Shown here piece by piece: positions 1 to 8,224 of a DNA stretch of 25,185 nucleotides. Source of the stretch: SZUA-229 sp041589455 (GTDB lineage Bacteria; Pseudomonadota; Gammaproteobacteria; SZUA-229); NCBI GenBank assembly GCA_041589455.1, contig JBFHVQ010000044.1, forward strand, positions 1 through 25,185, read 5' to 3'. The notes beneath the pieces were generated by a model. That model did no database searches, had not been told where the DNA came from, and saw nothing but the letters and a program-made list of their open reading frames with translations. Each line of letters begins with the position of its first letter. Position 1 is the first letter of the stretch. A program made the translations under genes and the position numbers.

Positions 1-1443
1 CATACGGTTCTGCAGTACCGCGTGATAACCTACTTTACCTGGAACCGTACCTTCTGGCAGTTTCCAGATTTTTTCAGCCAGATCACGATGTGACTTCTTC
101 TTAACAACATAGTCTGCTGGCAGGCGGTGTGCGAAAGTACCCACTTCACGTGCTGTACCACAGGCTGAAGGCTGTCCGGTTAATGAGAATGGGCCATTAC
201 CTGGCTGAGAAATCTTGCCCGTTAACAGGTGAACGTTATACATCAGGCCATTAACCCATACACCACGGGTGTGCTGGTTAAAGCCCATGGTCCAGAGCGA
301 CATGATTTTTCTGTCAGGATCCGCATACAGCTTAGCCAGACGCTCCAGTTTTTCCTTGGGTACACCACTCATTTCATGTGCATAATCCAGGGTATATGAT
401 TCAACACTCTTGGCATATTCTTCAAAGCTGATTTTGCTCAGTTTACCTTTCGCCGCATTCTTTGCTTTCTTCTCAAGCTCATGCTCAGGACGTAAGCCGT
501 AACCAATATCAGTTGGTGTCTTGGTAAAGTTAACGTGCTTTTTCAGGAAGTCCTTGTTATAGGCATTATTTTGAATAATGTAATTGGCGATATAGTTAAG
601 AATTACCAGGTCAGACTGCGGTGTAAACACCATGCCATTATCTGCCAGGTCGAAGCTGCGATGCTCGAAGGTTGATAATACATGTACTTCACTGTCCGGT
701 TTCGTCAGGCGAGTATCGGTAATACGCGTCCACAGAATGGGATGCATTTCCGCCATATTCGAACCCCAGAGCACAAATGCATCTGCATGTTCCATATCAT
801 CATAACAGCCCATAGGCTCATCAGAACCGAAACCACGGATAAAGGCACCTACTGCAGATGCCATACAATGACGCGCATTAGGATCAATATGATTTGAACG
901 GAAACCAGCTTTATATAATTTGGATGCAGCATAACCTTCGAACACCGTCCATTGTCCTGAGCCAAACATACCAACGGTAGAGGTAATCTGGTCAGCAGGC
1001 TTACCCTGGTTCGCCACCATATCTTTCTTTATGGCCTCTTTCCATTTTTCTGCCATAACATCAAAGGCTTCATCCCAGCTGACTTCAGTGAACTCACCTT
1101 CTTTGTCATACTTGCCATTGGTTTTACGAAGAAGCGGCTTGGTGAGACGATCTTTGCCGTACATGATCTTTGACAGGAAATAACCTTTGATACAGTTCAG
1201 GCCACGATTAACCGGCGCATCCGGGTCACCCTGAGTTGCTACAATACGACCATTCTGAGTACCTACCAGTACCGAGCAGCCAGTACCACAGAATCGACAC
1301 GGCGCTTTATCCCATCGGATTACATCATCGGATGCCGCCATGGCTTGTTTTACTCCGGGAATAGTAATTCCCGCCGCGGTTGCTGTCGCCGCAATCGCAT
1401 TGGTTTTTACAAAGTCACGTCGTGACATCTTATGCTCACTCAT
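1..1443 (-). CDS. napA: Periplasmic nitrate reductase catalytic subunit NapA (partial, N-terminal 481 codons)
   Basis: NapA reduces nitrate to nitrite in the periplasm using a bis-MGD molybdenum centre and one 4Fe-4S cluster. I translated the minus strand from the ATG at 1443. It opens with a twin-arginine signal (MSRRDFVK at residues 6-13, then an Ala-rich hydrophobic stretch ending near AMA at 34-36). The cluster ligands C49, C52, C56 and C84 follow (CRFCGTGC, then LNCIKG). Further on there is a HCMASAV segment carrying the Mo-coordinating Cys, and MFGSGQWT and LLTGKISQPGNGPFSLTGQ-type molybdopterin segments. The frame is open to base 1, so roughly the last 350 of about 830 residues lie outside the window. 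The start codon overlaps the napD stop by 4 nt (ATGA), so translation is probably coupled. Identification is firm. Confidence 0.97.
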   Translation of the reverse strand, partial: MSEHKMSRRDFVKTNAIAATATAAGITIPGVKQAMAASDDVIRWDKAPCRFCGTGCSVLVGTQNGRIVATQGDPDAPVNRGLNCIKGYFLSKIMYGKDRLTKPLLRKTNGKYDKEGEFTEVSWDEAFDVMAEKWKEAIKKDMVANQGKPADQITSTVGMFGSGQWTVFEGYAASKLYKAGFRSNHIDPNARHCMASAVGAFIRGFGSDEPMGCYDDMEHADAFVLWGSNMAEMHPILWTRITDTRLTKPDSEVHVLSTFEHRSFDLADNGMVFTPQSDLVILNYIANYIIQNNAYNKDFLKKHVNFTKTPTDIGYGLRPEHELEKKAKNAAKGKLSKISFEEYAKSVESYTLDYAHEMSGVPKEKLERLAKLYADPDRKIMSLWTMGFNQHTRGVWVNGLMYNVHLLTGKISQPGNGPFSLTGQPSACGTAREVGTFAHRLPADYVVKKKSHRDLAEKIWKLPEGTVPGKVGYHAVLQNRM

Positions 1444-1733
1444 GCTGACATCCTCTCTTCACTAAGGTTTAATTCGACTGTTTCTTGTTGGTCCAGCTCA
1501 TCGCTGAACTGATAAATCATTGAAGCTGATAACACACCATTCAAACGGTGAAAATCCATAATACGATCAGCTACCTGCTTACGGCTTTCATCTTCCACAG
1601 TCACAACCAACCGACCTTCATCGGTGGCTGCATGAATTTCTACGCCCGGCTGTTGCTCTAATTGCGTTTTAACTTTATCCAGCATCTGTTGCTGAACATG
1701 CAGCAATACACCGCACAGGTTATATTCACTCAT
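1440..1733 (-). CDS. napD: NapD, chaperone for the NapA Tat signal peptide
   Basis: NapD is a small cytoplasmic chaperone that binds the twin-arginine signal of NapA and helps delay export until the molybdenum cofactor is inserted. The protein is 97 residues with the family features: an N-terminal NLCGVLLHV strand, a central GVEIHAATDEGRLVVTVE stretch and a variable acidic tail. I start it at the ATG at 1733 (MSEYNLCG), because a GGGAG Shine-Dalgarno lies about 6 nt upstream. The frame stays open further upstream but would add 30 residues that merely shadow napF. It overlaps the end of napF by 8 nt and the start of napA by 4 nt, so napF-napD-napA is one operon. Confidence 0.92.
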   Translation of the reverse strand: MSEYNLCGVLLHVQQQMLDKVKTQLEQQPGVEIHAATDEGRLVVTVEDESRKQVADRIMDFHRLNGVLSASMIYQFSDELDQQETVELNLSEERMSA

Positions 1734-2241
1734 GGATTTCTCCCACAGGATTTTTTTGAATTTCAATCGCATGCGCAGGACACACATGGACACATTCGCC
1801 ACAGCCATTACAGGCAGCGGCATCTAAAATAATCTCACTACAACCAGCCAGTTGCGGTTTAAATTGAATGGCACGGACTTCACATATTTCACCGCAGGAA
1901 CGGCACACAACTCCGCGCTTCGCAAAGCACTCATTAGACACTGACGCAACTTGTGGCCAGGGGCTTTGCTGGTTTTGAACCGTTAAGACAAGCGCTTCAT
2001 CCGGACAGGCACGAACACAGGCTTCACAATAATCACAGCCGTGACGCTTGAATGACATTTCAGGAAAACCACCCACACCTTTCACAATCAGGTGTGACGG
2101 ACAGGCTTTGGCACACTCATAACATTGACTACACGTATTTATAAATTGCGCTTCGTCAATTGACCAGGGGGGACGCACAGTTGAAGATTCCTGGTATTTA
2201 CCACGAATAAAATGTGTACGACTGATGGCTTGTGTACTCAA
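1726..2241 (-). CDS. napF: NapF, polyferredoxin accessory protein of nitrate reductase
   Basis: This 171-residue Fe-S protein has four cysteine groups: C37/C40/C43/C47, C69/C72/C75/C79, a more irregular set near C105/C113/C116/C120, and C144/C147/C150/C154. The pattern and the position just before napD-napA identify NapF, a cytoplasmic protein thought to interact with NapA and to help its Fe-S or redox maturation. There is no signal peptide or membrane segment. It is the first gene of the nap operon here. The 273 bp upstream, up to the ndh stop, holds an FNR-like box centred about 96 nt before this start codon. Its 3' end overlaps napD by 8 nt. Confidence 0.92.
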   Translation of the reverse strand: MSTQAISRTHFIRGKYQESSTVRPPWSIDEAQFINTCSQCYECAKACPSHLIVKGVGGFPEMSFKRHGCDYCEACVRACPDEALVLTVQNQQSPWPQVASVSNECFAKRGVVCRSCGEICEVRAIQFKPQLAGCSEIILDAAACNGCGECVHVCPAHAIEIQKNPVGEIHE

Positions 2242-2330
2242 AATTTCACCCTCACCATTGAGGTATTTCCTGTTTAAAAATAATTATGGAAACTCAGGTG
2301 AGGAGTAGAACACAGACAGAATATCGATTA

Positions 2331-2344
2331 TTGACTTACATCAA
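2331..2344 (-). promoter_or_regulatory. FNR/ANR-like box upstream of napF
   Basis: On the minus strand the sequence reads TTGATGTAAGTCAA, which is one base from the TTGAT-N4-ATCAA consensus of the FNR/CRP family. A weak -10-like TCTACT (2309-2304) lies about one base off the spacing expected for activation from -41.5. FNR-type control of nap operons is well known in Gammaproteobacteria. Its use here is inferred from position and sequence. Confidence 0.5.
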
Positions 2345-2460
2345 TTTAGAGGGGCCTTATATGATGTGCAAACCAGGTTTACTTATTTTTTTTGATATAA
2401 ATCTAATATATTGAGCAGAATATTATAACGTTATTACATTTGCATGTTTAACAACCATTA

Positions 2461-2509
2461 CTGCCTCCCCGTCTATGAGAAGAAAACGCCCTCATAGACG
2501 GGGAGGCAG
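2461..2509 (-). terminator. Perfect 19-bp hairpin immediately after ndh
   Basis: Arms 2461-2479 (CTGCCTCCCCGTCTATGAG) and 2491-2509 are exact reverse complements around an 11-nt loop. The hairpin starts 5 bp after the ndh stop codon and also lies downstream of nothing transcribed rightward, so it most likely ends the ndh transcript. It lacks the usual U-run: after the stem the minus strand reads TAATGGTTGTT. Stem length and perfection exceed a normal intrinsic terminator, so it may be an inserted repeat serving as a terminator or as an mRNA 3'-end stabiliser. Confidence 0.55.
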
Positions 2510-2514
2510 CCAGC

Positions 2515-3828
2515 TTAATGAAGCTTTATTTCAGGGTCAACTGTTGATCTAAGGGTATGGGCAATACTCAGCATCATGGTGCGGTAAAAGCCAAACAAAG
2601 CCAACTGATGTAACTTATACAGGGAAAGGTAAACCATCCTGGCAAAGAAACCTTCAACCATTATATTGCCAGTTAGATTACCCATTAAATTACCCACAGT
2701 ACTGAATTTACCCAGTGATACCAGTGAGCCATAGTCCTTGTATTTGAATTCCGGCAACGGCTTATCGGCAATTCGCGCGATGATCGATTTAACAAGCAAG
2801 GAAGCCTGCTGATGAGCGGATTGAGCTCGCGGCGGCACGAAACTATTCATTTCGGGCCAGGCGCATTCTGCACAATCACCCAGCGCAAAAATATTATCAT
2901 CCAGTGTGGTTTGCAATGTTTGCTTAACCACTAACTGATTAATCCGATTAGTTTCCAGACCATCCAGTTGCTTAAGAAAATCAGGCGCCTTAATACCCGC
3001 GGCCCAGACTTTAATCGCTGCCGGAATAACTCGCTCGGTATGCGTTATTAATTTATCCTTTTCAACCTTAACCACTCGCTCGCCAGTAATAACATCGATA
3101 TTCAATTTGCTTAATTCAGCATGAGTCGCTGCAGAAAGGCTGGGAGGTAATCCAGAGAGAATACGATCAGCGGCTTCAACGATATGAATTTTTATCTGTG
3201 CTGGATTAATCTGATCAAGACCATAGGCAGTAAACAAGCGTGAAACTTTATACAATTGTGCAGACAGCTCAACACCTGTTGCACCGGCTCCTGCAATAAC
3301 CACATCAAGCTGACCTGGCTGTATTTCTCCTTGCTGGGTATTGGCCTTTATATAGGTTTCCAACAGACGATTCTGAAATGACTGCGCTTCCTGTTTGGTA
3401 TCAAGAAACATACAGTGCTCACGAACGCCTTCAATACCAAAATCATTACTTACCGAACCAACTGCCATGACCAGGGTGTCATAATAAAATTCACGCTCAG
3501 GAATAATTTGCTCGCCCTGCTCATTATACGTAGGCTCTACGTAGACAATACGTTTTTCACGATCCAGTTTATACATGCGTCCAAGACGGTACTCAAAGTA
3601 ATTGGTTTTAGCCTGAGCCATGTATTCAACCTGATTCTCATAAGAATCAAAAGTCCCCGCGGCCACCTCATGCAGCAATGGTTTCCAGATATGCGTCCGG
3701 TTGAAATCCAGCAGGGTAATACGTGCTTTATTTTTCTTGCCCAGCTTATTTCCAAGTCGAGTAGCGAGCTCCAGTCCACCGGCGCCACCACCAACTACCA
3801 CAATATGATGCGGATTCACGTCTGACAT
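2515..3828 (-). CDS. ndh: Type II NADH:quinone oxidoreductase (non-proton-pumping)
   Basis: This 437-residue protein matches the length and layout of NDH-2 flavoproteins, which pass electrons from NADH to quinone without pumping protons. The N-terminal FAD-binding Rossmann motif is GGGAGG at 13-18, followed by the THIWKPLLHEVAAG segment (45-58). A second dinucleotide motif GAGATG at 180-185 binds NADH. The FAD-contacting FALGDCAEC segment is at 314-322, followed by PPRAQSAHQQA. The C-terminal part (about 395-425) is amphipathic and hydrophobic, fitting peripheral attachment to the inner membrane. It is monocistronic, divergent from the PAS-GGDEF gene across 77 bp, with a good TATAAT -10 (3870-3865). 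Sulfide:quinone oxidoreductase is related but is less likely given the close match to Ndh. Confidence 0.9.
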   Translation of the reverse strand: MSDVNPHHIVVVGGGAGGLELATRLGNKLGKKNKARITLLDFNRTHIWKPLLHEVAAGTFDSYENQVEYMAQAKTNYFEYRLGRMYKLDREKRIVYVEPTYNEQGEQIIPEREFYYDTLVMAVGSVSNDFGIEGVREHCMFLDTKQEAQSFQNRLLETYIKANTQQGEIQPGQLDVVIAGAGATGVELSAQLYKVSRLFTAYGLDQINPAQIKIHIVEAADRILSGLPPSLSAATHAELSKLNIDVITGERVVKVEKDKLITHTERVIPAAIKVWAAGIKAPDFLKQLDGLETNRINQLVVKQTLQTTLDDNIFALGDCAECAWPEMNSFVPPRAQSAHQQASLLVKSIIARIADKPLPEFKYKDYGSLVSLGKFSTVGNLMGNLTGNIMVEGFFARMVYLSLYKLHQLALFGFYRTMMLSIAHTLRSTVDPEIKLH

Positions 3829-3864
3829 AATTCAATTATTTCCTGTTAAGTAACCACTGCGCAA

Positions 3865-3870
3865 ATTATA
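3865..3870 (-). promoter_or_regulatory. -10 element (TATAAT) of the ndh promoter
   Basis: The minus strand carries an exact TATAAT here, preceded by TG, 36 bp before the ndh start. A good -35 at 17 bp is not obvious. A TTGATT lies 14 bp upstream, which is too close. The assignment rests on the -10 and its position in the divergent intergenic gap. Confidence 0.4.
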
Positions 3871-3905
3871 CATAAGTTTATTCTAATCAACTCACAGTTC
3901 TTTTA

Positions 3906-5327
3906 ATGTTATTAGAACAACACTCCACCAACTATAGGCTATACTCAGCTTTCAGGCAGAAAATTCAAGACAGGGTCATGGTCAATTCGAATAATCTACT
4001 CCCAACAGAAATTCTCGGCTTATTAGCCTGTATATCCGATAGCATTATCGTCTATGATGGATACAAAGTTCTGTACACCAATCCAGGCGGCTATTTACTG
4101 CTACAACAAACCCAGAATAAACTGCTTGAGCAACTTCAACTCAAGCCCAACGACAAACACATTCGACAGCTTCAACTCACTTCAAACAATGAAGAACAGA
4201 ATTTAATTATCAATTGCATGCCAATCAACTGGCAAGAAGTAAATGCCTATGTTGCAATTATAAAAAACTACAGCGAGCTCGTTATACTACCCGACACGCA
4301 AGCTTATGAGATGAATGATGAGGTTATTCGCAACCATTTCGACCTGTTATTAAAGTCTGCTGGTGATGGCTACTGGGACTGGCATATACCAACGGCAACA
4401 GTATTTTTTTCTGCTAGCTGGTTACAGATGCTCGGCTATGAAAAACATGAAATTGACCCCTCATTCAATACATGGATCAATCTAATACACCCCAATGATC
4501 TGGGACATTTCCTTGTTACCTGGACTGATTACATGGAAAAGCCTAGCGGAAACCTGTCTATAGAATATCGAATTCGCTGCCACGATAATCAGTACCTCTG
4601 GATTGAGGCACATGCAATCAAGGAACTTAACAATGAAGGTGAAATTGTTCATCTGGCTGGTTTCCATAGAAACATACATCAGCGAAAACTGGACGAAATC
4701 AAGCTACTCGAGCACAGGGAAAATCTGGAAGCCCTGGTTAAGAAAAGAACACTAGAGCTGGAACAGGCAAACCTGAAACTTCTGGAACTAGCGAACAAGG
4801 ACCCACTATCACAACTACAGAATCGGCGTAGTTTTGATGAAAATTTACGCCAGCAATTATTGTTTGCAAAACGTGCCAACTACCCGCTCTGCCTGTTACT
4901 GATGGACATCGATCATTTTAAATCATTCAATGACACTTATGGACATCAACAGGGTGATGAATGCATTCGAGCTGTTGCCGAAGCTATCTCATCCTCCACC
5001 TTTCGCCCAGGCGACTTTTCTGCTCGAATTGGTGGCGAGGAATTTGTCGCTATTCTTCAAGACACAAACCTGCAAGGCGCCACTAAAGTTGCACAACGTA
5101 TTCAATATGAAATCACGCAAAAAGACCTGCCCAAAAATCCACATACAGGAACAAAGATCACACTAAGCATCGGCATCGCAAGCAATTTCCAAACCAGTGA
5201 TTCAAATATTCTGGAACTGGCTGATAAAGCCATGTATGCCGCTAAACGGAATGGGCGCAATCAACTCTGCTATTTTAGTGATAACCTTGAGTCAGTTTCA
5301 TACATAATGAACAATTCCCTTCTTTGA
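3906..5327 (+). CDS. PAS-PAS-GGDEF diguanylate cyclase
   Basis: This 473-residue protein should make cyclic di-GMP from GTP. A PAS-like region sits at about 35-125 (ISDSIIVYDGYKVLYTNPGG), a second PAS of the PAS_3 type at about 145-260 (GDGYWDWHIPTATVFFSASW, ending with AGFHRNIHQRK), a charged coiled coil at about 262-297, and a GGDEF domain at 298-457. The active-site signature is GGEEF at 376-380. An RPGD at 367-370 lies exactly five residues before it, which is the product-inhibition I-site, so the enzyme is probably active and feedback-regulated. No membrane segments are visible, so the sensor is cytoplasmic. The start is unsure: the ATG at 3906 has no Shine-Dalgarno, and the in-frame ATG at 3978 with a nearby AGGG is also possible. 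Confidence 0.88.
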   Translation: MLLEQHSTNYRLYSAFRQKIQDRVMVNSNNLLPTEILGLLACISDSIIVYDGYKVLYTNPGGYLLLQQTQNKLLEQLQLKPNDKHIRQLQLTSNNEEQNLIINCMPINWQEVNAYVAIIKNYSELVILPDTQAYEMNDEVIRNHFDLLLKSAGDGYWDWHIPTATVFFSASWLQMLGYEKHEIDPSFNTWINLIHPNDLGHFLVTWTDYMEKPSGNLSIEYRIRCHDNQYLWIEAHAIKELNNEGEIVHLAGFHRNIHQRKLDEIKLLEHRENLEALVKKRTLELEQANLKLLELANKDPLSQLQNRRSFDENLRQQLLFAKRANYPLCLLLMDIDHFKSFNDTYGHQQGDECIRAVAEAISSSTFRPGDFSARIGGEEFVAILQDTNLQGATKVAQRIQYEITQKDLPKNPHTGTKITLSIGIASNFQTSDSNILELADKAMYAAKRNGRNQLCYFSDNLESVSYIMNNSLL

Positions 5328-5420
5328 AATACTTTTAACTGATATAAATTACTAAGCTGTTTAAACTAATCAGTGAAATCACAGAAACCGAGCGAACCTC
5401 AAACTTGATTTTCACAACCG

Positions 5421-5451
5421 ATAACGAAAACAGACACCCGCAGGTGTCTGT
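5421..5451 (-). terminator. Intrinsic terminator after the DsrC-like gene
   Basis: A 9-bp stem (ACAGACACC at 5430-5438 with GGTGTCTGT at 5443-5451, loop CGCA) is followed on the minus strand by TTTTCGTTAT. It lies 29 bp past the stop of the minus-strand DsrC-like gene, so orientation and U-run agree. Confidence 0.75.
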
Positions 5452-5479
5452 ATAAAAAGCTTCATAGTTTGTTGGATAA

Positions 5480-5803
5480 CTAAGCTACACTTCCAAACGA
5501 CTTATCCACTGTTCCGGCAGGAACATCCAGGCCTGCAAGTTTACAACCTTCAGCAACTGGCCCGGCAGGTACTATTTGATGTAAATACTTCAAACCACCC
5601 TGGGCATGAAATTTTTCATCTAACGCATCTTTAACCTGCCTAAGCTTTGGATGCTCAACTTTTTTATAATATTCCTGTAGCGCACTGATTAACTCCCAGT
5701 GATCATCCGTCATAGAGATACCATCATGTTTAGCGACTTCTTCGGCATCATGAATGGACCAGTTCTTTGGCGCATTGGGAAATGACTCATTTGACACATT
5801 CAT
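5480..5803 (-). CDS. DsrC/TusE/RspA-family sulfur-carrier-like protein lacking the terminal redox cysteine
   Basis: The 107-residue protein has the DsrC/TusE fold signature: a WSIHDAEEVAKHDGI region near 15-29, DDHWELISALQEYY at 33-46, and a C-terminal arm following PAGPVAEGCKLAGL. DsrC carries two arm cysteines 11 residues apart. TusE keeps only the last one, CysA. Here CysB is present (C87), but the CysA position is Thr98, and nine further residues follow (VDKSFGSVA) where DsrC proteins normally end. It therefore should not form the DsrC trisulfide or accept sulfur through CysA as TusE does. It more likely belongs to the cysteine-poor DsrC-like group sometimes called RspA, proposed to be regulatory. 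It has an AAAGGAG ribosome site and its own terminator, and follows ccmI by 101 bp. Confidence 0.82.
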   Translation of the reverse strand: MNVSNESFPNAPKNWSIHDAEEVAKHDGISMTDDHWELISALQEYYKKVEHPKLRQVKDALDEKFHAQGGLKYLHQIVPAGPVAEGCKLAGLDVPAGTVDKSFGSVA

Positions 5804-5904
5804 CTAAAGACTCCTTTGCTAATAAAATAACAATAGACTCACTTATAAATGTAGCAGATTCACCCAATTTTTCAGGGTAGAGTCAAGAACATACAGACAT
5901 ACGG

Positions 5905-7164
5905 TTACTGTTGAATTTGCTGGATCAGTAACTTAATTGTTTCACCCTTAGCAACACTCACGGGTGAAACCTCAACAAACGGGTCACCTGGCTTAACACC
6001 AGGCTGACCGGATTTACTAATCACCGCACTAACAGCAACCTGATCAAAATTAGATAGTTTCATTTGTGGCATCATCGCCATGGCATCATTCAGGGTAACC
6101 GTTAAGGGCAAAGCAGACACCGTTTGCTTGACCGCTGCGAGTGGCATAGGCGGGCCTTCTAATGCCTTGGCAAAGACAAACAGAACATCGCTATCGCTTA
6201 CCTGACTGCGTAACTGAGGATCTAGATCCACCTCTACCATGATCTGTGCCGATACTGCAGTAACATCTTCATTGATTTCAACTTGCTTCTGTAACTCAAC
6301 TAGCTCATCAGCAGAAACGTTCGATTCCACTGAAGCAATCATTTGGTCCAGCTGAGAAAGCGCCTGAGGTTCATTTGCCAGCATAGGGCGCAATTTGTAC
6401 CAAAGTGTAAGCGCTTTACTATAATTGCCCAGCTGACTCTCCGAGGTACCTGCCATCCATAAAACCGTCGGGCTTTCCGGCGCCACCAGTAAGACCTTTT
6501 CAACGACGGGTCTTGCTGCACCGGTTAAGCTACCTCCCTCAGTCATCGCCAGCGCATCGGCATAAGCCAGCAACAACTGAGGTTCTTCACCGACCAGTTC
6601 AATGGTTGTCTGATAGGCTGAAACTGCCTGTGGATACTGCTGTGTTGTCATATACGTTTTAGCCAGCATAAACCAGCCTTCCGCATTATCTGGCTCTTCC
6701 TGCAAGCGTTGCTGTAATTTGCCGATTGCTTCTTCAATTGTCATTTGTGGGCGATCTTCTCCCGCCGGAATATTCACTGCCTCCTGGGGTGTGGAAGTAA
6801 CGGCATCAAAACTACCCAACTGAGCATAGAAAACTACCGCCATGACAGGAACCGATAGTGCTACTATGATTGGTGAAATTTTATTTTTTTCCGGAATTTC
6901 TGGCTGATTTTCCGTTGCCTGTGATTTTGATAAATCCAGTGCCAGCGTTGCTTCCAGTTCATCATGTAATTGCTGATAAACCGACTGCTCAATTTCACCC
7001 GCATCAAGCTGCTGTTTGATTTCATTCAGACGGTCTTTAGCAATAGAAACATTGAGCTCATCATATTCCACTTCCAGTGGCTGATTTTTTCTCAGCATGG
7101 GCGGTAAAATCATTAGCAGTGAAATGGCAACAAAAACAATTGCAGTTAATATAAACGCGGTCAT
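5905..7164 (-). CDS. ccmI: CcmI, apocytochrome c chaperone of cytochrome c maturation
   Basis: CcmI holds apocytochrome c and delivers it to the CcmF/CcmH haem ligation complex. The 419 residues show a first membrane helix (4-22), a cytoplasmic loop with a leucine-zipper-like heptad region (30-75), a second membrane helix (97-114) and a periplasmic domain with TPR repeats (about 150-300, for example AEGWFMLAKTYMTTQQYPQAVSAYQTTI). A C-terminal beta-rich domain ends in SVAKGETIKLLIQQIQQ. It is the last gene of the ccm operon, 32 nt after ccmH. The ribosome site is weak (TGAGAA). Because CcmI is separate, CcmH here is the short single-domain form, unlike the fused E. coli protein. Confidence 0.92.
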   Translation of the reverse strand: MTAFILTAIVFVAISLLMILPPMLRKNQPLEVEYDELNVSIAKDRLNEIKQQLDAGEIEQSVYQQLHDELEATLALDLSKSQATENQPEIPEKNKISPIIVALSVPVMAVVFYAQLGSFDAVTSTPQEAVNIPAGEDRPQMTIEEAIGKLQQRLQEEPDNAEGWFMLAKTYMTTQQYPQAVSAYQTTIELVGEEPQLLLAYADALAMTEGGSLTGAARPVVEKVLLVAPESPTVLWMAGTSESQLGNYSKALTLWYKLRPMLANEPQALSQLDQMIASVESNVSADELVELQKQVEINEDVTAVSAQIMVEVDLDPQLRSQVSDSDVLFVFAKALEGPPMPLAAVKQTVSALPLTVTLNDAMAMMPQMKLSNFDQVAVSAVISKSGQPGVKPGDPFVEVSPVSVAKGETIKLLIQQIQQ

Positions 7165-7196
7165 AGAATTCTCAGAAAAATAAAATTGATATCAGC

Positions 7197-7685
7197 TTAC
7201 TCATCATCCAGTAATGAGTGGGCTTTCTTTTGCTGCTGCTGATCTACGGAAACCTGGTCAGCTGCTTTTTGCTTGCGCAGATAGGAAAACACAATCAGGC
7301 CGGCAACCACAAAGAACACCAGCGGTCCAAACCATAAAAAGAACGTGGTCGATTTCACCGGGGGGCGATACATGACAAAATCACCGTAACGCTGCACCAT
7401 GTAATCTACGATCTCTTCCTTGTTACTACCCTGACCCAGCATTTTGTACACCTTGGTACGCATATCCTGTGCGAGTTCCGCATTGGAATCTGCAAGGTTC
7501 TGGTTCTGGCACACCAGACAACGCAGCTCAGCAATTAATTGATTGTAATCACTTTCCATTTGCTCATTAGCAAAAGCACGTGTTTCTACTTTTGCACTCA
7601 CAGAAGTACTCAACAAACAGAAACCTGCAATCATCACCGCATATATCAGGGACAGAAACTGCTTCATCCATTTCGTCTGTATCAT
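7197..7685 (-). CDS. ccmH: CcmH, thiol-disulfide oxidoreductase of cytochrome c maturation (short form)
   Basis: CcmH works with CcmG to reduce the CXXCH cysteines of apocytochrome c before haem attachment. The 162-residue protein has an N-terminal signal or anchor segment (about 8-31), the diagnostic LRCLVCQNQNLADS motif with C56 and C59, the conserved stretch through MVQRYGDFVMYRPP, and a C-terminal membrane helix (about 110-132, WFGPLVFFVVAGLIVFSYL) followed by a charged tail. It lacks the TPR extension of E. coli CcmH, which is here supplied by CcmI. Its start overlaps the ccmG stop by 4 nt. Confidence 0.94.
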   Translation of the reverse strand: MIQTKWMKQFLSLIYAVMIAGFCLLSTSVSAKVETRAFANEQMESDYNQLIAELRCLVCQNQNLADSNAELAQDMRTKVYKMLGQGSNKEEIVDYMVQRYGDFVMYRPPVKSTTFFLWFGPLVFFVVAGLIVFSYLRKQKAADQVSVDQQQQKKAHSLLDDE

Positions 7686-8224
7686 AACTGTGCCTCATTT
7701 TTCGCCTGAAAATGGCTGGCAAATTTCTGCTCCCACACAGCGGGTGTTATACCTCCTGCATGTTTAACCAGAATAATGCCTTCTGCATTAACCAGGAAAG
7801 TTTCTGGCGCACCATATACACCCCAGTCCATCGCTACACTGCTATCAGGGTCATAACCAATTTTTGCAAATGGGTTCCCCATGCGCGTTAACATTGCCAT
7901 GGCTTCTGCTTTATCATCACGCCAGTTAAGACCAATAATCGTCACACCAGCCTGCTGTAATTGCAGCAGAAACTTATGTTCACGCCAGCATTCCGGACAC
8001 CAGGTCCCCCAGACATTAAACAGCCACATCTGGCCCTTCATGTCGGCACTGGTCACCAGTTTACCGTTTAGTAAGTCAGGCACATTAATTTCCGGGGCCG
8101 GCTTACCAATAAACTCAGAAGGAATACTTTTTGGATTATATTCACCTTCATTCATTCGGTTCAGCACCACCGCAAAAACCGTCATCAGCACAAAAAAACC
8201 GATTAATACGCCATAACGTGCCAT
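7682..8224 (-). CDS. ccmG: CcmG/DsbE, periplasmic thioredoxin-like protein
   Basis: CcmG is a membrane-anchored thioredoxin that provides reductant for apocytochrome c. The 180 residues contain one N-terminal membrane anchor (4-22), a periplasmic thioredoxin fold with the redox motif WCPEC (C76, C79) and the cis-proline segment GVYGAPETFLV. The surrounding FNVWGTWCPECWREH is typical of the family. Its ATG shares one base with the ccmF stop (TAATG) and its end overlaps ccmH by 4 nt, so these genes are translationally coupled. Confidence 0.95.
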   Translation of the reverse strand: MARYGVLIGFFVLMTVFAVVLNRMNEGEYNPKSIPSEFIGKPAPEINVPDLLNGKLVTSADMKGQMWLFNVWGTWCPECWREHKFLLQLQQAGVTIIGLNWRDDKAEAMAMLTRMGNPFAKIGYDPDSSVAMDWGVYGAPETFLVNAEGIILVKHAGGITPAVWEQKFASHFQAKNEAQL

